DNA of 64,000 bases from Daphnia carinata (lineage: Eukaryota; Arthropoda; Branchiopoda; Diplostraca; Daphniidae). Positions 55,801 through 64,000 of this stretch are shown in pieces; the first letter of the stretch is position 1, and each line of letters begins with the position of its first letter. Below the pieces are notes generated by a model that saw only the letters and a list, made by a program, of their open reading frames with translations, searched no databases and had not been told where the DNA came from. The translations under genes were made by a program, and so were the position numbers. Where the stretch lies: positions 1 to 64,000 of the forward strand of contig NW_026712522.1 of the NCBI RefSeq assembly GCF_022539665.2. The letters are read 5' to 3'.

Positions 55801-58800
55801 AATACTTTGTCGAGTCAGCTTGGTAATCATTTGACAATCATGACGTTGAGATAAGACAGTCAAGAAAGATCAACAGATGGTTGACGACAAAAGTAAATAA
55901 GAAGAAGGGAGAGAAACAAAAAAAAAAAAAAAGAAAAGAAAAGGGAAATACTGACTTGTATGATCCGTGCGTGTTGACACAACGTCCGTGAACGCACGGG
56001 TTGCGTTTACATTCGTCGATGTCCACGGCGCAAGTTGCTCCGGTGAATCCTGGGGCGCAGGTGCAACGGTACGAATCCGACAAAGATGTGCACTGGGCGC
56101 CGTTCTTGCACGGATGGAGTGCGCAGTGGTCGACCGCTTCGCACTTGGCACCTCGGAAGCCGGATGGGCAGGCGCAAGTGTAATTATCCAGCGTGCGGAG
56201 TAGACATGTTCCGCCGTGTTGGCAAGGTCCCGTGTCGCAGGCGTTGGGCACCGGAATCTCACACAGCGAGGCCGAATAACCCAAAGGGCACGAACAAGAG
56301 AAGCTGGGCACAGCATTAGTCGACATCTTGACGGCGCAAGTGCCGCCATTTTGGCACCGAGGTCCTGGTCCTGTATGGCAGGGATTGGCGAATTGGCAGT
56401 ACTCGCCTACGTACTGTGGAGGACAACTGTTTTTTTTTTATATATATTTCGTTTCAAACGATTTGGAAACAGAGAAAAAGAAAAACAGATTAGAAATCAT
56501 TCATTCACGTGTAAACTTTCTAATGCCCAAATGCGAGTACACAACTTAATAAATATCGATTGGCTTGGTCACGTGACCTAACCCCCTTCACCGCAATTCA
56601 AGTGAGGGGTGGGTTTGCAACAGATCGGCAACAACTGTTGCCCCGTTCTTCTTTTGTATCCACTCAAGCGGATCAAAAAAAAAAAAAAAGAGGGGGAGAG
56701 AAATTGAATCAAAACGATCAATCTACCGATCGATGGCAGATAAACGCGTGGGAAATAAATAAAAAAAAAAACACTTAGTTTCAGTATCGTTTGCTAGGCC
56801 TTTAAAAGATAGAAGATATTTCGTAATCAGGAATCGGTGATCTCTCTTGTTTGGCACGCCACGACTGGCGTCGTGCTGTTTAAGAGATACGAAACAATGA
56901 AATCAATTGATGATTGCATCAAAAAGTTGGTCGATTTTATTGCCGCGTGTGTGTTTTTTAAAACTCGTTATCAGCCAGTTTATTCCCCAAATCACGGTGA
57001 TTATCAGTTGGTCTGGTCATTGACAAGTACATCTGGCTTTTCCAGTAATACCACACGACAATCGCAACCGTGGGAATGTTCCGGCCGTCGCTTGTAGAGA
57101 AAAAAAAGTAAGTTTTCTTTTTGCGGTCAGAAAAACGCAACCCGACCCAACACGGAGGTATCTACCACACACACGGCCCGTTCTGATATCAACCTTGAAA
57201 CATAATTTTTGTCTTTTTTGTTTTTTTTGGTCTTTTTTAATTGTTATGAACTTGATGAATCCCAGAGTGTTGGAACAAAAGATGGCGCCAAACACCCGCG
57301 GGGCAGGTGGTTCAAAATATGAATTTTTACAGTCTTTCTTCTTTCCCTTTTTGTTTATTGCTTCATTTTTTTTTCTCTCTTCAGAGAGGGGAGAAGAGAA
57401 GAAAAAAAAAAAACGAAACGAGTACAGATGGTTCGAGTGTGGCGCCAGCGTTAGTGCGGCGGAGAAGAGGTCAACGTCGAGGTCAGCCATAGGGAGAGAG
57501 GAATGCCATTGCCAGAGGGTATTTGAGGGAAGATGTTGGACACACAATCGGTGCCGGAGAAAAGATAAAAAAAAAAAAAAGCCTCGAAGGTTGTCTTGGA
57601 AAAATAAAAAAACCCGCATCATCTTTTGTTCCACACCAATAGCCGCACTGTGATCTTTGAGGGGCGCAAGGCATAGGCAGATGGTTGTTTTCCTCTTTCA
57701 AGTGTTGTGGCCTGTTTTTCTTTTTCCTTGTCCAAAAAATGGATCGAAAAATAAAAAATCCCTCTACATGTCGTCAAATCATTTCCAAAAAGGAAAAAAA
57801 AAATCAGCGTCCCCTTCTTTAACCCTCACCCCAGACAAAGAAAAGAGCTGGAGGCAGTACGTGAGCAGCTCGGGCCCAAACCGGATGGAACAAAAAAAAA
57901 GTGGACAAGGTGGTGGTGGGGTGGCTGCTGCCGGTAGGTGGTTTCAATAGTCCAAACTATGCACAGTCGACCAGCTAAGTTTCCCACGCTTCTGAGAGCT
58001 TAGCTCCGCCATTGGGGAGAGGGAGGGCATAGCTATCCTCCCCCCCCTCCGCCCCACCAACTACTTCTCTTATACATGTAGTCCATACTTTCAACAACAA
58101 TGGACGTTACCTGCAGTAAGACTCGCCGCGCGGGTTTGAGACGCACGACGCTCCATTCTTGCAAGGGTTAGGCGAACACGAAACGAATCCTGCGTAAATA
58201 AAAAATGAAAAAGATAACAGTTAATTATTATTGATTCGAGTCAGTTGGGGAGGGAGAGAGAGAGAAAAGAAAAAAGGAGCAAACGGAAACGAATCCACTA
58301 TCATGCACTTCCGCCCCGATAAAAAGAAGAGGATACGATTCAATGGACATGCTCTTTTGTATAAATTTACATCATTAACTCGCCCAAGTCTCGTATGACA
58401 TCTCCCTAACGCTATTTGACACCACCAGCTTTATTTTACATAAGAGGAAAAAATGTCTTGAAATTTCAAAAGAAATTACAACTACAATGTCTTGGCGCGG
58501 CAGGATATGGGTATCTTGAAATTACAACATTTTCTTTCTTTTTTTTTTCAAAATGGAAAACCGTCCTTTTTCCTGAGATCTCGGCAACGTCGATCAACAG
58601 GTCGGGGTGGGGGGAGAGTTGGACAATGAGAGCGTCGGTTGGAGGGGGGATTTAAATGCGTGGGAAATGTACAGCCCTACGGGGCCGGCGCCCGTCTCAT
58701 TTTTGAAAAGAAGAGCAGATGCAACAAAACGCTAACCGTCATCCGGCCATCTTTTCCAAAGATTTTTCTCTTTAATTCAGAAACTGTTGACGTCATGACA

Positions 58801-58903
58801 TAAAAATAGTTAAAATGTGTTTGAAAAAATTACCTTGGACTGAAGCCGAGAAAAAGAGTAAAATGCCCAACAGCATCAGTAATCCACTGTGGTCGGTCCC
58901 CAT
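46846..58903 (-). CDS. Notch: Notch receptor, 14 coding exons, 2563 aa
   Basis: Exons: 58903-58834, 58189-58111, 56426-55956, 55408-55275, 54755-54408, 54284-53937, 53583-52951, 52877-52579, 52509-51417, 51344-50578, 50503-49865, 49802-48408, 48338-47771, 47693-46846. All are GT-AG and all phases close. In order the protein has a signal peptide ([20 protein letters not shown]), 36 EGF repeats (the fly number), three LNR repeats, a heterodimerisation-type region, one transmembrane helix, a RAM motif (WFP), about seven ankyrin repeats, a Gln run, a PPPY motif and a Pro/Ser-rich PEST-like tail. It is the single-pass receptor for Delta/Serrate ligands; presenilin cleavage releases the intracellular domain, which acts with CSL/Su(H) and Mastermind on target genes. 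I see no RxKR or RxRR furin site in the juxtamembrane region. Fly Notch is 2703 aa, so the length is normal. The start is the ATG opening the signal peptide; 5' UTR exons are not identified. Confidence 0.98.
47590..47607 (-). other. PPPYDE motif in the Notch tail
   Basis: A PPxY motif near the start of the last exon is the kind of site bound by Nedd4-family ubiquitin ligases (Su(dx) in flies). A run of seven Gln (OPA-like, codons at about 47467-47488) follows about 35 residues later. Confidence 0.85.
48173..48965 (-). other. Notch ankyrin repeat domain
   Basis: The stretch runs from [15 protein letters not shown] through [39 protein letters not shown] and [11 protein letters not shown] to [17 protein letters not shown] and a final helical cap, crossing the intron at 48339-48407. 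It binds CSL and Mastermind. The first repeat contains an acidic insertion (GEDDEEDGS). Confidence 0.95.
49443..49505 (-). other. Notch transmembrane helix and S3 region
   Basis: The hydrophobic [20 protein letters not shown] run is followed by the basic stop-transfer SRKRQRG and the RAM motif WFPDGF. A Gly-Val pair near the cytosolic end sits where the gamma-secretase S3 cut lies in other Notch proteins. Confidence 0.93.
50015..50356 (-). other. Notch LNR (Lin-12/Notch) repeats
   Basis: Three calcium-binding modules are clear: [19 protein letters not shown] to [25 protein letters not shown] to DGHDC, and [20 protein letters not shown] to DGLDC. They shield the S2 cleavage region in the resting receptor. 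Confidence 0.97.
53820..53827 (-). promoter_or_regulatory. CSL/Su(H) consensus site, Notch intron 6
   Basis: CGTGGGAA on the minus strand, matching the CSL consensus YRTGDGAA, inside the intron 53584-53936. Confidence 0.4.
55026..55033 (+). promoter_or_regulatory. CSL/Su(H) consensus site, Notch intron 4
   Basis: TGTGGGAA, a second accepted form of the CSL consensus, inside the intron 54756-55274. Confidence 0.3.
56747..56754 (+). promoter_or_regulatory. CSL/Su(H) consensus site, Notch intron 2
   Basis: CGTGGGAA inside the large intron 56427-58110. Confidence 0.4.
57069..57076 (+). promoter_or_regulatory. CSL/Su(H) consensus site, Notch intron 2
   Basis: CGTGGGAA, 322 bp from the previous site in the same intron and orientation. 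Confidence 0.4.
57981..57988 (-). promoter_or_regulatory. CSL/Su(H) consensus site, Notch intron 2
   Basis: CGTGGGAA on the minus strand near the 5' end of intron 2, 122 bp from exon 2. Confidence 0.4.
58659..58666 (+). promoter_or_regulatory. CSL/Su(H) consensus site, Notch intron 1
   Basis: CGTGGGAA inside intron 1 (58190-58833), about 170 bp from the first coding exon. Confidence 0.4.
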
Positions 58904-58931
58904 TTTTAATGGCAGCAACAAAAACAGGGAC

Positions 58932-59337
58932 GCACACACACACACACCAACACCGTAGCGTTCTTTGCTTTCTTCTCTGTATGTAGAATATCAAAATCCA
59001 AATAGCTCACAAAACTTCCAACCACATGGCGACAGTTTGTTTTGTACGGGCACCTTTTCTGTTCAGTTTCACACACACACACACACACGGAGAAATGGAT
59101 TGATTTAAAAAAAAGTGACGCTGCAAACACAAATAAAATCAAAGAATTCAAACAGCAGCCAAACGAAACATCCTTCCCGTTCAATGGACGCTACTCGACT
59201 GGCTGCACAGTGTCGCTCTATCGGGCGAACCACGTGGCCTGGAGGCAAAAACCACCGAGTCTGTGCAACCAATAGCGGCTCGCCTTCTCTCTCCCTGATC
59301 TCGGCGTTTTTTTTTTTCTTCTTGTTGCGCACTCGCT

Positions 59338-59362
<25 letters not shown>
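58932..59362. repeat. Three (CA)n microsatellites upstream of Notch
   Basis: Dinucleotide runs lie at about 58932-58947, 59070-59088 and 59338-59362, within 460 bp upstream of the Notch start codon. The region should contain the 5' UTR or promoter. Confidence 0.9.
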
Positions 59363-59369
<7 letters not shown>

Positions 59370-60403
59370 AGAAATACAAGAAAAAAAAAAAAGGGAGAAC
59401 CGAAATTGAATGTAGTTTTCTATCAGATTGTGTTTTCTCGACAGCCCGCCAAACATGTCGCCAAGGTGTCTCGACGGACATGCATCATCTTTCAAGAAAA
59501 ACCAGTAATGCTTTTGATATGTGTAAATATATTTCCAAGACTGGTCCACAAGCTTGTAAAGGTAAAGAAAATTTTGTAACGCGAACTTGAAGGAGAGCTA
59601 ACAACTTTATGATCTCGTTTTTCAACAGTCGCTTTTTTTTTTAGTCTACTGCTGAAAAAAAAAGAATGTTGTATAGAATATTCCCTGAAGAAGGTAATTA
59701 AAGCCGGGATGAAGACAAGCCCCCCCCCAACCCCTCTACAAAAAAATGGAAAATTTTTTAGGGCCGATAATAAAAGACCGACAAAAATCGTATGCATAGA
59801 AAATCTAACGTTATTCTCTGATTTCCACAGGGATGGAACTTCACCATCCATCATACAATGCAGGTGTACAGGTGACATCTTCAAACTTTCCCTTTTGGTG
59901 AAGCCGATTGGAAAAGTCGATGGACTTTTTTTTTTTATTTCTCTCTTTTTTTTTTAAATATATTTTTCTACCTGTCGATTTGTCAACTGGGTCGTGACGC
60001 CTAAAGCCGCATGTTTTTTTCTTTTTTTCCTCATCCAGTTGACATTGGGTGTCCATTGTTTTCTTGCAATTCTGCGCTGGAGGTAATCAGCCAGAAAAAT
60101 GGGCTACATCACGAGAACAACTCGTTGTCTCGACGCTACTTACAGTTGCTTGGGAGGAATACATAACAAAAAAAAAGGACAAAAACGAGAACTAGATGAC
60201 CGGCAATCATCATGAAGCCTCGAAATCCGAAGGCCGCTTCATGTAGACCGTGATTGATCATTCAACTGGCGCCGCCAAGTAATCGCCTTCTACCATTGCA
60301 TAGTTTTTGTCGTGTTTATTTCTTCTTTTAGCTTCAGGCCTAAATCATCCGCATACTCTTTTCTTGTTTTTCCTTCGTCTGCCGTATACGACTATCAAAC
60401 AAA

Positions 60404-60425
60404 TTTTTTTTTTTTTTTTTTTTTT
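60404..60425. repeat. Poly-T run of 22
   Basis: Simple sequence in the Notch upstream region. Confidence 0.95.
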
Positions 60426-63400
60426 AATCCCCAGATGGGCCTCTAGCCTGTGCCGTGAATCATTAAATCATTTCCTGTTGGCCTGGAATAAAAAGGGTTA
60501 ACGAGCCCCACAAAGTTAAGGGTAAAGTAAGAACACAAAAAACCACCTTGTTTCTTCTTACGAAAATAGTCTGAGCTCTTTCATTATTCCAGTTGAGGTC
60601 TTAATCAATTTTCTGTCCTGATTCGATATGCTCTAAGGATGCGAAACCTCTACCTCGCTTATACTACAATAGCCTTATTTACTAATGAATTGATTGATAG
60701 TTGAAAAGCACTTAGCTAGAAGAGATTAACGAAGAACTGATAGGAACTCGCCAGGTGGCACGTTTTCCGATAAAACCCGTCGAACTCATTTTCAAGGAAA
60801 ATAATTGATCGTCTCTGATCTTGAGGAAAGGCACACGTTTTCAGTAATTTGCCAACTCTTGAAACCTAACATTTCGTCACGCGAAAATATACAATGATTT
60901 GCAAAATTTGACCATTTCGCTGGTAAACAAGTATATTCGAAAATTTAATTTGTCAAGACAAAGCAGTAGGAATGTAGATTTACGGACTAAACAATCAGAC
61001 GAACTGAATCCCGATAAATGTCGCAATCACACTCGAACTTTGAGACGCGATGTTCGCGAGTTGGCAATATATCTCTGACGAGAATGACGAAACTGCGTAA
61101 TAGGATAATTACAGTATTAGTAGCTAATTGAGAAACTGCTGATGTCCGATAAGCTTAATAGTTTTGGGCCAGTTACACGATACGGCAAACATTAAAATAC
61201 ACGGACGGGATGCCAATAGCTCAATGCAAATGGAAGAACGTGTGAACCTGCTGATCTCAGTTCGTTTGCCCATGTAGTCAGTTAATTTCACGATAATTCA
61301 TCGTATTGGCTGTCAAGCTGTAGAAAGATGAGCTATACATCTATTTGATATGCTAGAATCATATTCCTGTTACTACGAATCTCACTGAATTTGTGTTTGT
61401 TTTTAAATTGTGGAGTGCCTAACAACTCCGGAAGGTATAGCGTCTATCCATGAAATGTTGGATACGTAAAACTAGCTAGGTGGTTGAAATAGTGAACTTG
61501 GAACGAAGGAAATGTCTTGAATAACAATCTTGTCCTAGGGCCCGATTAAAAAGTTGGCGACCTTTACTCAGAAAGGCCTTGTAAAGCGCTATGTTGCCAA
61601 ATGAAATATAATTTTTATCTGTAATACTTCTGTTACTGTTGTTACAAGATTCATACAATACGTCATTAATATTACATGAGCCGAAATTTCGAGAGGCTGT
61701 TGTACTGTATGAAGCCATCTGACGACCGCCATCGGAACTACGCTGTTTCCCAAGGCTAGTAACTACAACGCATTCTGGGAAATGGATGAAAAAAAGTTAT
61801 AGTCGGAAATTATATGTGGTAAGAAATGTAATAATTCAAGAGAAAAAAGGAACTGGCCTATCAAATGGTTGCGGCCACTGTGTTTGCTAGTAACATTACT
61901 GTTGGAGAATTTCATTTAGGAGAATGCAAGTACTTGAAAATTGCTTTAACCAAAATACCTTCTTCGACTCCAGGAATCAGGTTGGTACGGACGATCCGAC
62001 GCCAGTTTCCTAGGTGGCGGCTTAATTGATCACCAATTCTTGCTTGGGCTATTACTATGCTTTTAACCTATTGGAATTTAAATACATCATTTTTTGATTA
62101 AATAAGGAGCCTGATTAGCCTACTGGCAATAGTCAGTAATCATTAATCAATGTATTATCAAACATCGAAAATTTCGATCCATTATGCTCGTATTGACAAT
62201 GGGTTGGTTTTGATCAGGTTGCACAACCGATGAAATAACTCGATCGTGGCGCAACAGGGAACTAGTAAAAAAAAAAAAAGAATAAAAGAAAAATGACATC
62301 TCGTTACGCTGCTGACACGTCCCGAAAGCCAAAATGACCCACCTGATGTACGAAGTATCAATTCGATCAACGCGGGCCCTATCGTCATAAGCTCAAACGG
62401 AAACCAAGCTCTACTGCGCTATTCCTCTTGTTACCACTTTTACGTATGTGAATACTTAAACAGTATTCATTGTATTGTTTAGGCAATCATTCTTCTCTTC
62501 TGCTGGTTTGGCTGACGAGAAATCATTAAAAGCCACATAAAGAAAAGGACAGAAAAGCAAGTCGTGATTGTGCTAATAGCGGAACGAAACCAAAGACAGT
62601 CCTGTTTTTAAAGCCAGTTTTTTCCACCCCTTCAATTGTTGATAATCAGATGCAATGCAAGATTACTCACATGATTCTCGATCCAAAATGCATGTGAGCT
62701 TTTGATCATACAGAGTGAGAAAGAGAATTCATCAAATTCTTGAACTTCTTTCACCTGAATGAATGTTAAACGCACCTATCGTTTCGTTCCATTCAAATAG
62801 TTTACGTATATACATCGTGTAAGAATGTCATGTCCGTTGCTCATGCTCCTCTTGATACGCAGACAAACCAAATACGTCAGATGACTTTAAGTTCATGATG
62901 TGAAAAGAAATCGGACAAGTATATCAAGTTTCCGTTTTGTTTTTTAAACAACTGAACAACTAGAACTGAAAAATCGAGTTATTCAGGAACGTTTGCAAAC
63001 ATAATAGCAGTTTAGTAAACCTCGCTGAGAAAGCTATTGTACTTACATTCTCACCATTGGCTGGCAGGTATACCAACGGAAGAGGGATTTCAAAGAAGCA
63101 GTTCCACTGGTAGTAGTCCACACACATTAGTGAAATAATGAATTCATTTTAAGTCTAACGTTATCACATGATCGACCAGCTAGAGCTTGTCCCTTTTAGA
63201 GTGGAAATCTGCGTTCCAATAAAATTATGGCAAAACGCAAAAGTAGCCTACTCGTCGGCTGATTTTCAGGTTTAAAATTTTCAGCGTTTCTTTGATAATT
63301 GATTTCATGTTGCGTGTGATGTACAATTTTAGGAAATTCTTCCATAGTGTCATGAATGTTTTTGTTGTTCGTTAAGACCCATTGGCACCTGCACCTGCAT

Positions 63401-64000
63401 TTTTCATCATTTACCTGCTGATACGATATAGAGAACTACTTCTCACTGAAGGTTGACGAGGCAAAAGAACATCTTAATATTTCCGACAGGGTTTCATAAC
63501 GGTTATTTTTATTGCGCCATCAAAATCAAGTGACACATAGAAAAGCATAGAAACTAATTTTTCCTGAAGGCTTTGTCATCTTCCATGTTCACTGTAGTAA
63601 AGGCCACCTGATTGTATAAAAACGTACAAACAACTATATCAAACAAGAACTTGTTGTGTGTCGACGTTATGTGTCACATACGTATATAGCAACCAATAAA
63701 AAACAAACATATGTCTATACTAAAATGCCTACCGAATTGGAGTTGGCTATGCGGCACACTTGGAAAAACTGTTTTACGCTCTTCATATACTTTTTATGTC
63801 TGCACCACGTTTTGAGAAAAAATATTTTTCTCTTGATTACTGTTATCTACCATATTCACTTGGCCATATAATGCTCAAAATTCACATTATGCAGAAGCGA
63901 CTGATTTACGCTCCAGGAATCACGTCAAACAAATAAGATTTGAAAGCCTTCCATGTACCGTTGCGTAGATAGTTTTTTCCCGCCTGTTTTTGCGTTACTA

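Larger units (their letters stand above)
56427..58110 (-). other. Notch intron 2, unusually long (1.68 kb)
   Basis: Most introns in this gene are 60-650 bp. This one also differs in composition, with purine- and pyrimidine-rich tracts (for example the ctctcttcagagaggggagaa area at about 57375) and GC-rich islands. It holds three of the six CSL-type sites. Open frames inside it on either strand show no protein features. It is a plausible enhancer (inference). Confidence 0.6.
50447..58189 (-). other. Notch EGF repeats 1-36 (exons 2-11)
   Basis: I counted 36 six-cysteine modules from [12 protein letters not shown] to [12 protein letters not shown]. Many carry the calcium-binding DxDEC or NxNEC start and aromatic position. 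EGF12 ([13 protein letters not shown]) keeps the O-fucose consensus between the second and third cysteines, as at the ligand-binding site of fly and vertebrate Notch. EGF28 and EGF29 have unusually long spacers between their first two cysteines (about 21 and 15 residues). Several introns fall inside modules, often just before the GF/YTG loop. Confidence 0.95.
58904..64000. other. Notch upstream DNA, no other gene supported
   Basis: This 5.1-kb interval presumably holds the Notch promoter and 5' UTR. Frames are short or made of homopolymers (for example 59115-59579 and 60307-60501). I see no tRNA, conserved exon or transposon domain. Confidence 0.6.

Noticed and set aside
46846-56581. Many long plus-strand and off-frame open frames across the Notch region, for example 50866-51354 and 52549-52917
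   Set aside because: They are mirror images of the cysteine-rich EGF exons, made open by codon composition, and they ignore the splice sites that give an unbroken Notch protein.
57017-57653. Open frames of 150-200 codons on both strands in Notch intron 2
   Set aside because: They are made of Phe/Lys/Arg-rich homopolymer tracts, have no domain character, and lie inside an intron with good splice sites.
59115-60056. Frames of 70-150 codons upstream of Notch
   Set aside because: They run through (CA)n, poly-A and poly-T tracts and have no protein features.

Overview
The window is eukaryotic genomic DNA from an arthropod, most likely a small-genome crustacean such as Daphnia (inference). The reasons are a Notch gene with fly-like architecture (36 EGF repeats), a chaoptin-type giant leucine-rich-repeat gene (chaoptin is an arthropod photoreceptor protein), dense short GT-AG introns mostly of 60-90 bp, and AT-rich intergenic DNA. 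The species itself cannot be fixed from the sequence.

Layout. 1-12500 is a 267/268-bp satellite array that runs off the left edge. 12561-12967 is a broken SURF6/RRP14-type gene fragment with its intron still in place. About 13990-18697 is a dead Ty3/gypsy-type retrotransposon whose integrase core is replaced by a GCCCGTC-rich block. 18698-26227 is repeat-rich, mostly non-coding DNA with tRNA-like SINE remnants and one orphan 3' exon near a pair of 70-bp direct repeats. A chaoptin-like gene occupies 31559-26276 on the minus strand (10 exons, about 1244 aa). An uncertain small two-exon gene lies at 35461-35039, minus strand. A homeobox gene of the Bar/Nedx-like NK group lies at 39086-41871, plus strand (2 exons). 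A secreted MAM-like plus C-type-lectin gene lies at 43907-46091, plus strand (12 exons, 366 aa). Notch lies at 58903-46846, minus strand (14 coding exons, 2563 aa). 58904-64000 is Notch upstream DNA with microsatellites and no recognisable gene.

I rebuilt the spliced models by hand from splice sites. Every exon phase closes for chaoptin, the homeobox gene, the lectin and Notch, so those models are firm apart from 5' UTRs. The lectin and Notch genes are convergent, with candidate poly(A) signals only about 85 bp apart.

The four main genes do not form one pathway: photoreceptor adhesion, transcription factor, extracellular lectin, and signalling receptor. The observations most worth following are six CSL/Su(H)-type sites in Notch introns, a frame-preserving intron, GC-AG intron and two micro-exons in the lectin gene, the two-variant satellite, the intron-bearing SURF6 remnant at its edge, and the orphan exon. 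I found no CRISPR array, operon, prokaryotic system or convincing novel gene system.
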